DNA of 64,000 nucleotides, taken from the NCBI GenBank assembly GCA_021737275.1, contig JAIPEE010000014.1, positions 1 to 64,000 on the forward strand, read 5' to 3'. The position numbers and the translations under genes were made by a program. The stretch's first letter is position 1. Every line of letters starts with the position of its first letter. Source of the DNA: Desulfobacterales bacterium (lineage in GTDB: Bacteria > Desulfobacterota > Desulfobacteria > Desulfobacterales > JAIPEE01). Below the pieces are notes generated by a model, which saw nothing but the letters and a program-made list of their open reading frames with translations, was not told where the DNA came from and ran no database searches. Positions 19,694 to 29,364 of this stretch are shown piece after piece.

Positions 19694-20143
19694 TTACGAT
19701 GCTCCATTATCAAAGGTGTTTTCGCTGACAACGCCCTGAAACAATAAATTTTTAATCGTGTTAATCACCCTTTGCGGTTCCGGCGGTTTTTCAATATACG
19801 CTTCCGGAAGGGGGAGGGGTGAGCCTGACTGTGTGTTCAGCATACTAATGTAATGAAAAAATGTTCTTTGTGCAACAGCAGAAATCATAATAACAGGAAT
19901 ATCCTTTAACCCCTCTTCATTTTTAAGTTTTTGATATGTGGCTGCACCGCCGGCCTCCGGCATCATGACATCAAGAATGATAAGATCCGGTTTTTCCTGT
20001 CTGGCTCTGGCAAGTCCGTCATTTCCGTTTTTTGCAATAACAGGTTTAAATCCACTTGTTTCAAGAAGCGCAGACATAAATATCCGCATATCCGTTTCAT
20101 CTTCTACAACCAGTATTCTTTTATCCATTCCATTTGAAAGCAT
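19694..20143 (-). CDS. single-domain response regulator
   Basis: 149 residues, one receiver domain and no output domain. Acidic pocket in VVEDETDMR, phospho-Asp in LIILDVMMPEAGG, conserved Ser/Thr in VIMISA and Lys in YIEKPPEP. It would relay phosphate between kinases. A second in-frame ATG lies 15 bases inside (20128), and neither has a strong ribosome binding site. It sits between an unknown gene and the PAS-rich hybrid kinase. Confidence 0.85.
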   Translation of the reverse strand: MLSNGMDKRILVVEDETDMRIFMSALLETSGFKPVIAKNGNDGLARARQEKPDLIILDVMMPEAGGAATYQKLKNEEGLKDIPVIMISAVAQRTFFHYISMLNTQSGSPLPLPEAYIEKPPEPQRVINTIKNLLFQGVVSENTFDNGAS

Positions 20144-20158
20144 GATTATAGCGCTTTT

Positions 20159-20698
20159 TCAAAAATCCGATTTAAGGCGGCACTCTGCCGGCATATTATG
20201 AAAGCTTAAGGCCCAGGCAATGCCGTCAATAAACTCAAAGAGGTTAAAGCTGGTATCGAAGGTAAATGTGTCGATTTTGTCTCCAAAGATGATATGTTTT
20301 AAAAATCCTTGCTGAAGCAGCATATCCAGCATATTACTTAACCATAATGATTTAATATCTATTGTTTTATCATCTTTGATACCCTGAAGCGTTATATAAG
20401 TTTCAATGCCCGGATTTCCAGGGAAACCGGTCATCTCAATAATTTTGCCAATCTGAAAATATTCAACGGTATCAGAAAAACAGGCTTTATCCGGGCTTGC
20501 GTTGTACTCCTCAATAAAAGAAGGGATAAAATTGTTCAGCTTTTTTAAAACAGGATATCTTTCCAGCGTTCTGAAAAAGCTTCTCAGGGTAAAGGAATTA
20601 TCCATGGTAATTCTATATCCGAGAAAGCATAATATATCAGAGACAGCCTTGTGTTCATGGTAAACAACACCATCTGTTGTGATAAATATTTCGTTCAT
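20159..20698 (-). CDS. unknown protein in the Tmc-linked signalling run
   Basis: 179 residues, soluble, with no signal peptide or helix segment. I do not recognise a domain. It begins MNEIFITTDGVVYHEHKAVS and contains aromatic-rich blocks such as GFPGNPGIETYITLQG. Start ATG behind CGGGGAC. It is embedded between two kinase/receiver genes on the same strand with 15-23 bp gaps, so a role in the same signalling pathway is likely but unproven. Confidence 0.7.
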   Translation of the reverse strand: MNEIFITTDGVVYHEHKAVSDILCFLGYRITMDNSFTLRSFFRTLERYPVLKKLNNFIPSFIEEYNASPDKACFSDTVEYFQIGKIIEMTGFPGNPGIETYITLQGIKDDKTIDIKSLWLSNMLDMLLQQGFLKHIIFGDKIDTFTFDTSFNLFEFIDGIAWALSFHNMPAECRLKSDF

Positions 20699-20721
20699 TA
20701 GTCCCCGTGATATTTAAAAAA

Positions 20722-21885
20722 TCAAGCCTTTTGCATTTGTTTTTTGTTTTCACCATCAGGAATAGTGACAACAAATGTTGTTCCAATACCGGCTTCGGAT
20801 TTTATGTCAAGACTACCATTGTGCATATCTACTATATGTTTGGCCATCATAAGCCCGATACCCGTTCCCTGGTTACCTTTGGTTGTAAAAAAAGAGTTAA
20901 ATAATTTACTGAGAACATCACTGTTCATTCCGCAACCATTATCTTCCACCTTATATGTAACACCGGTTTCTGTTTTTACAGATGTTATTGAAATTTTATT
21001 TTTATCAGGTAAAACTGATTTTTGAAGGCAGGCATCAATTGCATTTTCAACCAGAGTAAGAAGTACAATGTTTATGCCGTCCGGATCAAAACAGATAGCC
21101 GGCATACTTTCCAATACAGTCTGAATCGTAATATGGTGGCTGTCTAAACGAGGCTCAAGAACCTCAAGGGCTTGCTTTACAGGTAGATTGGGATCAACAA
21201 GCATAAGGTTTATTTCGGCTGTTTTAGCGTAGTTCAGCAGGTCGAGAGAAAGCCTGGCAATTTTATTTACATTACCGGAAATCATGCGCCAGCCATCATT
21301 AAGGTATTTGGTATTAATAGTGGAGATTCCTTTTTCCAGAACAAACGCACCGCCTTTTAATCCGCCGGCAATATTTTTTATGGTATGGGAAAGCCCGGTA
21401 ACGGTTTGCCCGATGGCCGCCATTCTTTCAGACCGAACAAGTTTTGCAGACTTTTCCTTCACAAGCATTTCAAGGTTTTCAGTATATTGTTTAAGCTGCT
21501 CCTTCATGAGCCGGCGTTCCCGTGCCCGTCGCAATGCAATCTCCAGTGCATCATCATTTATGGGTTTGGTAATAAAATCGGTGGCATCAAACTTCAGACT
21601 TTTAATGGCAAGGTTCATGTCGCCATGGCCGGTAATCATAATCACCTCTGTGTCGGGAGACTCCTGTTTGATGGTGCGTAAAAGTGTCAAACCGTCTGAA
21701 CCGGGCATTTTAATGTCTGATAGAATAAAAGGCGGTTTTTTTTTCCTGAAAATGTCAAGAGCTGATTCACAGCTTCCAGCTGTATAAACCTCATAACCCA
21801 TATCAGAAAGTGTCAGGCCAAGGACCTTTCGAATGCCTTCTTCATCATCAACAAGCAAAATGGGTATGTTTTCGGTAGTACTCAT
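20722..21885 (-). CDS. hybrid REC-histidine kinase
   Basis: 387 residues: receiver domain (phospho-Asp in FILSDIKMPGSDG) followed by a coiled linker and a kinase core. His box GLSHTIKNIAGGLKGG; ATPase boxes NAIDACLQ, EDNGCGM, GTGIGLMMAKHI. Residue patterns closely match those of the larger hybrid kinase at 17704-19686, suggesting paralogues. No sensor domain, so the input is probably phosphotransfer to its own receiver. Its start overlaps the stop of the heme-motif kinase by one base (TAATG). Confidence 0.87.
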   Translation of the reverse strand: MSTTENIPILLVDDEEGIRKVLGLTLSDMGYEVYTAGSCESALDIFRKKKPPFILSDIKMPGSDGLTLLRTIKQESPDTEVIMITGHGDMNLAIKSLKFDATDFITKPINDDALEIALRRARERRLMKEQLKQYTENLEMLVKEKSAKLVRSERMAAIGQTVTGLSHTIKNIAGGLKGGAFVLEKGISTINTKYLNDGWRMISGNVNKIARLSLDLLNYAKTAEINLMLVDPNLPVKQALEVLEPRLDSHHITIQTVLESMPAICFDPDGINIVLLTLVENAIDACLQKSVLPDKNKISITSVKTETGVTYKVEDNGCGMNSDVLSKLFNSFFTTKGNQGTGIGLMMAKHIVDMHNGSLDIKSEAGIGTTFVVTIPDGENKKQMQKA

Positions 21886-24164
21886 TATATATTCCTTACA
21901 GGCAGGGTAATTGTGAAGCAGGTCCCTTCATTTTTAACAGATGATACCAGAATACTGCCTTTAAAATCCTGGATGATGCCATAGCTGATGGAAAGGCCGA
22001 TACCGGTTCCTGAACCGACTTTTTTGGTCGTAAAAAACGGCTCGAAAATTTTATTTAAAATTGATTTCGGAATACCCATCCCGGAATCATGAATTTTAAT
22101 CACCACATCACTCAGGTGAAGCCCGGACGAGATTAATATTTTCTTTTGCTCTCCCGGTAACTCCCCGGCATATTGCCATTTTTCATCAATGGCATCACGT
22201 GCATTTATGAGGAGGTTAATAAAAACTTGTTCAAGCCGAGTTGCTTCTGCAAGAACACACGGCAAATCTTTTTCAAGATCCCATTCTACCGTTATTTCTC
22301 TGAGTTTAAGCTGTTGTCTGAAAATTTCAAAAGCCTGTTTCAGGATATCGTTTACCTGCACATTTTCCAGTTCAAGATCAAATTTTCTGCCGAATTGCCG
22401 CATATGATTAATAATATTTGCCGCCCTGTCGACATGGCTGTTAATTTCTCCGGCCATATCGAGCATGATATCCATGTTAAGCGGTTCATTGTTCCTGAAT
22501 TTTTTTAAAAAATAGTTGGCGGCAGCTTTTATTACCGTAAGCGGCTGATTAAGCTCATGTGCAACACCGGTCGCCATTTCGCCCAGTGTAGCCATCTTAC
22601 CGGCCTGAATAAGCTGCATTTCTGTTTCAAGTCTTTTTGTAACATCTCCGGCGGTTACAATAAGTACTTTTCTGTCCGGATATTCAAAAGGGGAAATTCT
22701 GATATTAATGTATCGGATATCCCCGTCTTTATCTATGTTATGTGCCTGATTAATTTCAGCTAAATCTTTAATCTTTTTAATATACGTTGCCTGCTCTTCT
22801 TCAATAAAAAGCATCAGAAAAGATTTCTTCAGCAGTTCGTCCTTGTTATATCCATATACAATGGAGACGCTGTCATTGCAGTCAAGTATCTCCAGTGTTT
22901 CAGGATCAAGAACAAAGACCGGGTTTGGAATATTATTAAATATCGCCGTATATTGCTTTTCAGAACGCCTCAGTTTGTCTTCAAGAAGCTTGGTGTGTGT
23001 TATATCAAGGTTCATCTCCACGGCGCCGATAATTTCACCCCTGTCGTTTTTCATAGGAGCCGTTTTTACGAGCCAGTGAAAGATCGTACCATCTTTATTA
23101 ACGCCTTTTTCTTCACTAAAGTGGGGCTTGCCGTCTTGAAAGGTTTTTTCTACTGGGCAGTTTTCACATTTTTTGGTACGGCCCTTGTATGCTGAAAAAC
23201 AGAAATCTCCAGGTTCAGGGTCAAAACGCTTTGAAAACTCCTGGTTATATCCCATGAGTCTGTAATTTCTGTCCTGTACAGTAATAATACAAGGTATCAG
23301 TTCAAAAAGAAGTTGATACTCATCTTTTTGCCGGTTCAAGGCATGCTGTTTTTTTCCGATCTCCATACCGGTACGGTGTATGGCTTTTGCAAGAAAACCG
23401 ATCTCATCTTTTCTCTCGGAAATATTTTTTAAAGCATCATATTCGCCCATAGCAATAAGGCGTGTTTTGGAGATCAGTTTTTTGATGGGGACAGTGACAA
23501 ATTGGGCCAGAATAAAGACAATTAAACCGGTCGTGACTAAAAAAACAGATAATGCCAGATACCCCAGAGATTTTTTAAAAGAAACCAGTTCGGCATCCAT
23601 CTCTTTTAAAGAGACAACAATATCAAGAGTTCCAAGGATCTTTTTTTCTTCAGTATGGGCATGGCAAACACCGTTTGAACAGCCCGGTTCATTATAAATC
23701 GGGCTGACAATTCCCATCAGACGCACGCCTTCATCCGAAATAAACACCCGTTTTCTATTGGAGGCTTCCTGAACGGTCAACGGTGGAGATGAGAGATGAC
23801 ATACATTACATGCATCAGAATTGATATCAATCTTTTGTCCGACTTCAGACGGGTTGTTGGAAAACTTGATAAACCCATCCTTGCTATAAATCCGGATGTG
23901 CTCAAGGCCTTCGTGTTTACCAATGTTGGTAATGATCGAACTCAGATCATCCCTCGCATTATACATCATGGCATAATGAGTACCGAGTTTGATCACCTGG
24001 CCGAGCTCATCATAATTTAAGATGAGCTCGGCCATTGACTTATCCTTATAATAGCGGATTGAAAACCATGACCAGATGCTGAACGAAAGGATTAAAATGG
24101 CCGCCACAGCGATTATTATCTTTAAAACAAAACTGTGGCGATATTTTTTTAATGAGCTAAGCAT
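21885..24164 (-). CDS. membrane histidine kinase with c-type heme motif
   Basis: 759 residues. Membrane helix about 13-36, periplasmic domain 37-190 with CNVCH (residues 119-123) and a second Cys pair ending GVCHAH (about 162-170), membrane helix about 193-218, then HAMP. Two PAS domains follow; PAS1 holds CFSAYKGRTKKCENCPVEKTF-type Cys. The kinase core has a His in GVAHELNQPL and GTGIGLSISYGI. The CxxCH in an exported domain suggests a covalently bound heme sensing redox or a gas; the second motif is CX4CH. It is four genes downstream of tmcB, beside the tmcA cytochrome. Confidence 0.85.
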   Translation of the reverse strand: MLSSLKKYRHSFVLKIIIAVAAILILSFSIWSWFSIRYYKDKSMAELILNYDELGQVIKLGTHYAMMYNARDDLSSIITNIGKHEGLEHIRIYSKDGFIKFSNNPSEVGQKIDINSDACNVCHLSSPPLTVQEASNRKRVFISDEGVRLMGIVSPIYNEPGCSNGVCHAHTEEKKILGTLDIVVSLKEMDAELVSFKKSLGYLALSVFLVTTGLIVFILAQFVTVPIKKLISKTRLIAMGEYDALKNISERKDEIGFLAKAIHRTGMEIGKKQHALNRQKDEYQLLFELIPCIITVQDRNYRLMGYNQEFSKRFDPEPGDFCFSAYKGRTKKCENCPVEKTFQDGKPHFSEEKGVNKDGTIFHWLVKTAPMKNDRGEIIGAVEMNLDITHTKLLEDKLRRSEKQYTAIFNNIPNPVFVLDPETLEILDCNDSVSIVYGYNKDELLKKSFLMLFIEEEQATYIKKIKDLAEINQAHNIDKDGDIRYINIRISPFEYPDRKVLIVTAGDVTKRLETEMQLIQAGKMATLGEMATGVAHELNQPLTVIKAAANYFLKKFRNNEPLNMDIMLDMAGEINSHVDRAANIINHMRQFGRKFDLELENVQVNDILKQAFEIFRQQLKLREITVEWDLEKDLPCVLAEATRLEQVFINLLINARDAIDEKWQYAGELPGEQKKILISSGLHLSDVVIKIHDSGMGIPKSILNKIFEPFFTTKKVGSGTGIGLSISYGIIQDFKGSILVSSVKNEGTCFTITLPVRNI

Positions 24165-24215
24165 TAAGCCATTTCACGCCTTTCATGCCAGGCAAGCAAG
24201 CTGCTCACCTGAATA

Positions 24216-24584
24216 TTAACTATCGTCAGGCTCTCCAAGTGCCTTTTTGGTGAGCGCAAGAACTTCATCAGCTTCAAAAGGTTTACCCAGGTAACCGACA
24301 ATGTTTCGGATCGAATGTTTGATACTGGATAATCCACTGATAACAATAACAGGAATATCTTTATATTCATTATCCTTGACCAGTTTTCTGTAAAATCTCG
24401 GACCCCACTCTTTAGGCATTTCAAGATCCAGAGTGATCATGTCCGGCTTAAAAGTCTTGACGACTTCAGCACCTTCTACACCATTCTCTGCTGAGCAGGT
24501 TTCATATCCGTTATCTTCGAAAATATTTTTCAACAATTTGACCACAAGCGGATCGTCGTCAATTATGAGTATCTTTTTTGCCAT
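24216..24584 (-). CDS. single-domain response regulator
   Basis: 122 residues, receiver only. Acidic pocket IIDDDP, phospho-Asp in MITLDLEMPKEWG, conserved Ser in VIVISG and Lys in YLGKPFEADE. It lies directly after tmcA (27 bp) and before the heme-motif kinase (51 bp), and is a probable partner of that kinase. Confidence 0.88.
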   Translation of the reverse strand: MAKKILIIDDDPLVVKLLKNIFEDNGYETCSAENGVEGAEVVKTFKPDMITLDLEMPKEWGPRFYRKLVKDNEYKDIPVIVISGLSSIKHSIRNIVGYLGKPFEADEVLALTKKALGEPDDS

Positions 24585-24611
24585 ACAAGACCTCCCTAAG
24601 ATTTTTAAGTG

Positions 24612-24995
24612 TTAATTCTTTTCGTGACACGAACCGCACATAACGGGTCCGGCCTTGCTTTCCAGATGACAGCCTTTACAGTTTTTATGAAAGGCTGTTC
24701 TCAGGGGCGGTTTGTCCCCGCTGGAGTCTTCATCATGACATTCAGAGCACATCTGGTCTTCCGAAGACTCATCTTCCATAAAGATGCCGTCTTCATATAC
24801 ATGGTGGCAGATATTGCAATCCTCAAGGCCAGCATTGTCATTGTGTTCATCATGTTCAAAGGGTACCATACCCCGGACCGTTTTGCCAAATGAACTTGTA
24901 TCTATATATGAAACATCTTCCTGTGAAGAGGCGGTTGCAAACGTGATTACTGATATCAGTAATACAGCAAACATAATCAATATGCCGTTTTTCAT
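24612..24995 (-). CDS. tmcA: acidic tetraheme cytochrome c3 (TmcA)
   Basis: 127 residues with a signal peptide (about 1-24, ending in ASS) and four heme motifs: CNICH, CSECH, CKGCH, CGSCH. Extra His residues give bis-His ligation as in class III cytochromes. The mature protein is rich in Asp/Glu, which fits type II cytochrome c3 (TmcA) rather than the basic type I. It is a periplasmic electron carrier that docks to the TmcBCD membrane complex. It lies 16 bp downstream of tmcB. Here tmcA is last of the four tmc genes instead of first, as I recall for Desulfovibrio. Confidence 0.88.
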   Translation of the reverse strand: MKNGILIMFAVLLISVITFATASSQEDVSYIDTSSFGKTVRGMVPFEHDEHNDNAGLEDCNICHHVYEDGIFMEDESSEDQMCSECHDEDSSGDKPPLRTAFHKNCKGCHLESKAGPVMCGSCHEKN

Positions 24996-25011
24996 TTTTA
25001 TACTCCTGAAA

Positions 25012-26361
25012 TTATTCGGGTTTTTCCATTACTTCATATAAAATGTCACTGATAAACTTGACTTCCGTACCGAGTTCGTAATGGTGGACAATGTCTTCAA
25101 GGCCACTGTGGCAATTATGACAGGGTGAAATTACAACACTTGCACCGGTCGTTCTGATCTGATCGGCTTTAACCCTGTTGCCGGTCATCCTTGTCATTTT
25201 AAATGGAGGACCACAATTGATAACACCACCGCCGGCCGCACAGCAATAGTTGTGTTCACGGTTTGGATGCATTTCAATAAAATTTTCACAAATGGCATTG
25301 ACGACATAACGCGCTTTTTCATGAAGCCCACGTCCCCGAACTACATTACAGGGATCATGAAGGGTGACCGGTTTTTCATATTTCTTTTTAATCTTGATTT
25401 TCCCGGCTTTCAAGATGTCATAATAAAACTCAATAGCGTGGACTACCTCTACAGGCGGCATTTTCCAGCCAAGCCAGCGGTTTCCTACATCATAAACCGA
25501 ACGGAACGCATGACCGCATTCACCCATAACAATCTTTTTAACTTTGAGCCGGGCGGCTGTTTCGAAATGTGACTTTTTCAGACGGCCCATGATTTCATTG
25601 TCACCGGAATACATGGCCATATCACTGTTGTCCCAACCGGGTGTTGCCGGCATGGTCCAGTTGATGCCGGCGGTATTCATAATAATGCCCGCCTGGTATA
25701 TTAAACCGGCCAGAAATTTGGGTTCGGGCGCAATAACCGAATACATGATATCGGCCCCTTCTTTTTCCAGCGGAATACGAAGTGATGGTATCTCTTCCCG
25801 GGCATCCTCTTCTTGCCATTGGAGCGTATCGATCCATTCATCTTCCTTAACCCACATCTGGTTCATGGTAACCGAATGGCTGTTGGCGGTGTCCTGGAGA
25901 TAAAGTGGCGTTACGCCCAGCTTATGGCAAATTCGCCGGACAATCGAAATCATATAGGCGATGTCAATACCAAACGGACAATACATGGCACATCGTTTAC
26001 AGACATTACACTGGGTACTGGCAATTTGTGACGCTTTTTTTATAAACTCAGGAGAGACACGTCCTTTCTTCTTCAGCATTGGCCAAATGGTTTGTTTTAT
26101 TTTTCCCACCGGTGAATACTGTGGATCCTTGTCATGGGAAACGTAATAGTGACAAGCCTCTGAACATAGACCGCAGTGAATGCAGGTATCAACATATACC
26201 TTCAGGCGGGCACCGGTTTCTTCATCAATGACCTGATTGATCACGGATGCAATTTTATCTTCTGTAAGGGCGGCAGCCCCTTTTTCAAGACCTTCATCGA
26301 CAATGTTATCATCAGATGGGATCGCTTTTTTTTCTTCTATTTTTTCAGCTGGATCAGCCAT
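25012..26361 (-). CDS. tmcB: TmcB, HdrD-like iron-sulfur subunit
   Basis: 449 residues. Two 4Fe-4S sites: CIHCGLCSEACHYYV (near 60) and CNVCKRCAMYCPFGI (near 117). Two CCG-type domains follow, with GECGHAF, HDPCNVVRG, CCAAGGG and SPCHNCHSG. This is the heterodisulfide reductase D/TmcB architecture, placed on the cytoplasmic side and passing electrons between the membrane cytochrome and a thiol or other cytoplasmic partner. Start ATG behind AGGAGG. The N-terminal approximately 40 residues are an extra acidic leader. Confidence 0.88.
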   Translation of the reverse strand: MADPAEKIEEKKAIPSDDNIVDEGLEKGAAALTEDKIASVINQVIDEETGARLKVYVDTCIHCGLCSEACHYYVSHDKDPQYSPVGKIKQTIWPMLKKKGRVSPEFIKKASQIASTQCNVCKRCAMYCPFGIDIAYMISIVRRICHKLGVTPLYLQDTANSHSVTMNQMWVKEDEWIDTLQWQEEDAREEIPSLRIPLEKEGADIMYSVIAPEPKFLAGLIYQAGIIMNTAGINWTMPATPGWDNSDMAMYSGDNEIMGRLKKSHFETAARLKVKKIVMGECGHAFRSVYDVGNRWLGWKMPPVEVVHAIEFYYDILKAGKIKIKKKYEKPVTLHDPCNVVRGRGLHEKARYVVNAICENFIEMHPNREHNYCCAAGGGVINCGPPFKMTRMTGNRVKADQIRTTGASVVISPCHNCHSGLEDIVHHYELGTEVKFISDILYEVMEKPE

Positions 26362-26402
26362 TAAAAACCTCCTTATAAATTATGACGATAATGAATATTT
26401 AT

Positions 26403-27062
26403 TTACCAGTCTTTTGCATGTCTTACGCCGCCAAACTCGGATCCTATATAAGCCCGGGTAAATACGGCAAACAGCATATGACTCAAACGGGTAAACGGTA
26501 TCGCCACAAGCATAATCTCTCCGGTAACAATGTGAAGGATCATAGCCGGTTGATAGCCTGCCCACTGATGGTATGCCCAGAACCCTGTCACAAAAGGTGC
26601 AGCAACAATTGCCAGCAGGACAAAGTCGGAAGCGGATGTAACATAACGAACTTCCGGCGAATTGATTCTCCTGACGAGAAAAAAGATACACGCACCGATA
26701 ATCAGCAGAGTCATAATGTCCGCCACTTGATCCGGCAGTGCCCACCAGCTGATATTAATGGATTCTTCCAGAAGAATTAGATGAGACAGTAAGAAAACAG
26801 GTGTCAGCAACAGACAAATGTGAAAAATAAAGGTAACCACCGTCATTGCCGGATGGAGCTTCATGTTTCTTGGTCCAAAAGGTGTTAACCAGTGAAGAAT
26901 GGAGCGCAGGCTCCATTTCCAGCTTAAAAAGCAGAAAAGATAAGCCTCCTTTTTTTGAGTCAACAAGATCAAGTTGATAACTTTGTATAAACTGCCGCCG
27001 ATAAACAGGGCAAACGCAATCCACAGTAAAGGCCCGGCGACAAACTGATATAACGTATTCAT
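26403..27062 (-). CDS. tmcC: TmcC, NarI-like membrane cytochrome b subunit
   Basis: About 219 residues, with five predicted membrane helices and histidines placed for b-type heme (for example LRSILHWLTP and MILHIVTGEIML). It resembles NarI/HmeC/DsrM-type quinone-interacting subunits and would connect menaquinone to TmcB and TmcA. I chose the ATG at 27062 behind AAGGGGG; the track start at 27092 adds ten residues overlapping tmcD. Confidence 0.87.
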   Translation of the reverse strand: MNTLYQFVAGPLLWIAFALFIGGSLYKVINLILLTQKKEAYLFCFLSWKWSLRSILHWLTPFGPRNMKLHPAMTVVTFIFHICLLLTPVFLLSHLILLEESINISWWALPDQVADIMTLLIIGACIFFLVRRINSPEVRYVTSASDFVLLAIVAAPFVTGFWAYHQWAGYQPAMILHIVTGEIMLVAIPFTRLSHMLFAVFTRAYIGSEFGGVRHAKDW

Positions 27063-27072
27063 AATTTCCCCC

Positions 27073-28335
27073 TTAGCGCAATAACTCGTCAACGGGCATT
27101 ACCCGTCGGCAATAAGTACCATTTTCAATAGTCCGCAGCATTACCTTGTCGCCTGTATCGTTAAAAACAGGATCCCAGATGGCATCAAATTCTTCAGACC
27201 ATACCCGGTCATTGATGGTAATGGTGTGTTTCTTGTTTTTTTCAACCTTCACAGCAATATGTTTGCTGTCCGGGCTGAAAACCGGTGTTCCTACCATATC
27301 AAAGGTATGGGTCCAAACGGAACCGTCTGCAATAACAGACCAGTTATCACCTTCTTTGGTTGTAGCTGCAATTCTCCGGCTGTCCGGACTGAAGACAATA
27401 CCCCATATCAGGTCATTGATTGTGGCCTGCCAGGGTTTATCATCAACGGCAATGGTCCATTTTCCAAAAGAGGGCGCAACAATTGCCGCTATTCTTGACC
27501 CGTCCGGGCTAAACGTTTGGTGCCAGACCTGCTTGTAACGGTTACTCCATAAAATATTTCCATCTTCGGCAAGGGTCCAGCTGCCTTTCCGGAGGACAGG
27601 TGCGATAACGGAACCTGTTTTTGGATTAAACAGAGGTTCCCAGACAGCGTCATATGTTTTTCCCCAGTTTATGCCGTTAACGGCAATGGCGTATTCCGTT
27701 CGGCTAAGTCGAACTTCAGCTGCCACTTTGGATCCATCCTGGTTGAAAGCCGACTGCCAGACATTTACAAACTTGTTGTCCCAGGCATTACCATTAACGG
27801 CTGCGCTAAACACACCTTTTTCAAATTTAAAGATTTCACCTTCGTTAAAATCGTCTATCTGAACGGAGGCGGCGGTTTGTTTTCCATCCGGGCTAAGCGT
27901 TGCGTTGGACATATTAGCATAGAGGGTTTCCCATGGTTTGTCGTCAAGAGCCATACCATATTCCATACCTGATTGAATAGCCACGGCAATATGTTGTCCA
28001 TCATCAGTGAACATCGGTTGCCACACATAGTCAAACCGGTTTTCCCACGGTGTATCGTTAACTGAAACTGTCCACTCACCGTCTTCATTAACGATAGCAG
28101 CCAGGCGGTTATCTGCAAGATACCTCAGGTGCCAGATTTTTTCATATGTGGTTTCCCAGAGATTACCATTGGCACAGATATTAAACTCCGCTTCACCTGT
28201 ATTAACGATGGCGGCAATCTCCTCGCCGTCCGGGCTGACATAAGGTTCTTCAACCCACTCAAATTTTTCATTCCACTCTTTAAAAGGAATTGTTTTCCGG
28301 GCGGTTTCCCAGTCCCAATTTTTTGTTAAGTTCAT
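27073..28335 (-). CDS. tmcD: TmcD, tryptophan-rich beta-propeller subunit
   Basis: 420 residues built of about eight repeats of 45-50 residues. Each has a pattern like VNGxxWxxxFDxVWxPxFSPDGxxIAAxV, which is WD40-like. There is no signal peptide, so it is cytoplasmic. This matches TmcD of the Tmc complex. It starts the tmc gene string here, 10 bp before tmcC, giving order D-C-B-A. Confidence 0.85.
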   Translation of the reverse strand: MNLTKNWDWETARKTIPFKEWNEKFEWVEEPYVSPDGEEIAAIVNTGEAEFNICANGNLWETTYEKIWHLRYLADNRLAAIVNEDGEWTVSVNDTPWENRFDYVWQPMFTDDGQHIAVAIQSGMEYGMALDDKPWETLYANMSNATLSPDGKQTAASVQIDDFNEGEIFKFEKGVFSAAVNGNAWDNKFVNVWQSAFNQDGSKVAAEVRLSRTEYAIAVNGINWGKTYDAVWEPLFNPKTGSVIAPVLRKGSWTLAEDGNILWSNRYKQVWHQTFSPDGSRIAAIVAPSFGKWTIAVDDKPWQATINDLIWGIVFSPDSRRIAATTKEGDNWSVIADGSVWTHTFDMVGTPVFSPDSKHIAVKVEKNKKHTITINDRVWSEEFDAIWDPVFNDTGDKVMLRTIENGTYCRRVMPVDELLR

Positions 28336-28440
28336 ATATTCTGCTCCATATCTACAGGTTACTTCTTAAATTTTCTTTCGGTAATCTTTTTTGAGTGCTT
28401 GTATCCATACCGAAATCAAACTTTTCGAGAGCTCCTTTGT

Positions 28441-29364
28441 TTAATCATCAGAAACCTTATCCGGGTGATTTACGCTGGCAACCGGGCATGCTGACCGAAG
28501 AACAACCTGCTCAACGGTGCTGCCGAGCATGGCTTCTTCCGGATCTACTGCACGTGTATGATGCGACATCACGATCAGGTCTCCACTTTTTTCTCGGGAA
28601 AATTTTAAAATTTCTACATGAGGGATACCTTCCCGGATAGCAATTTCATAATTATCATATCCATCCAGTTTCGGCACATAGAGTTTTTCAATTTTCTGCT
28701 GCGCTTCTGCAACCTTTCGTTCTATCTCTTCCTGCTCTTCTGATTTGCCAAGTTGTATTGTACTGAGATCAACTGCATGAAAAAGGTACAATTTGCACCC
28801 GATCTGTCTTGCGAGCTTTGACGCAAACATGAATGCGGAAAGAGATGCGACGGAAAAATCAGTGCCAAAAATAATATTACTGAAATACCAGAAACATGTA
28901 TCGCAGGGACGGCTGATAATCAGAACAGGGCAGCGGGCACTTTTTGCCACGCGCTGCATGGTGCTGCCGACAATCTTCCGATAACGGGTTGCGCCCACAT
29001 CTTCCTGTCGGGTGTGCGCTCCCATAACGATGAGGTCAACGTTTTCCTTGCGTGCCTTTCTCAATATCTCTGTGTGTGGAACACCAATGGTACAGTCTAT
29101 GTCGCAATTTTCGGCATCAGCCAGCTGTAAGGCATAGGTGTTTTTCATCTCTTCCTTGACCCATTCCGTGTAATCCGGGTCAATGGATTCTTCTTCTCCG
29201 GTTCTGACATCAACCACAAAAGGGCTTGCGCCGTGGGTTGGGATGCCGAACACGTGAAAAGCACAAAGTTTAGCCTTGTAACGCTTTGCCAGTTCAAAAG
29301 CGACCTTGGCTGCATCATCACAAGTGGGAGAGGCTGTTGTGGCAAACAGAATTTTTTTAAACAT
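28441..29364 (-). CDS. tandem universal stress protein
   Basis: About 307 residues made of two Usp domains (1-150 and 155-300). Each ends in the ATP-binding-type pattern: GATRYRKIVGSTMQRVAKSARCPVLI and MLGSTVEQVVLRSACPVASV. Start ATG at 29364 behind GGGGGTGAC, preferred over the track start three codons upstream. Usp genes are recurrent neighbours of tmc operons as I recall. It overlaps the end of the TusA-like gene by 8 bp. Confidence 0.88.
   Translation of the reverse strand: MFKKILFATTASPTCDDAAKVAFELAKRYKAKLCAFHVFGIPTHGASPFVVDVRTGEEESIDPDYTEWVKEEMKNTYALQLADAENCDIDCTIGVPHTEILRKARKENVDLIVMGAHTRQEDVGATRYRKIVGSTMQRVAKSARCPVLIISRPCDTCFWYFSNIIFGTDFSVASLSAFMFASKLARQIGCKLYLFHAVDLSTIQLGKSEEQEEIERKVAEAQQKIEKLYVPKLDGYDNYEIAIREGIPHVEILKFSREKSGDLIVMSHHTRAVDPEEAMLGSTVEQVVLRSACPVASVNHPDKVSDD

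Noticed and set aside
21284-21787. 167-residue plus-strand ORF inside the REC-kinase
   Set aside because: Antisense shadow of a conserved two-component gene.
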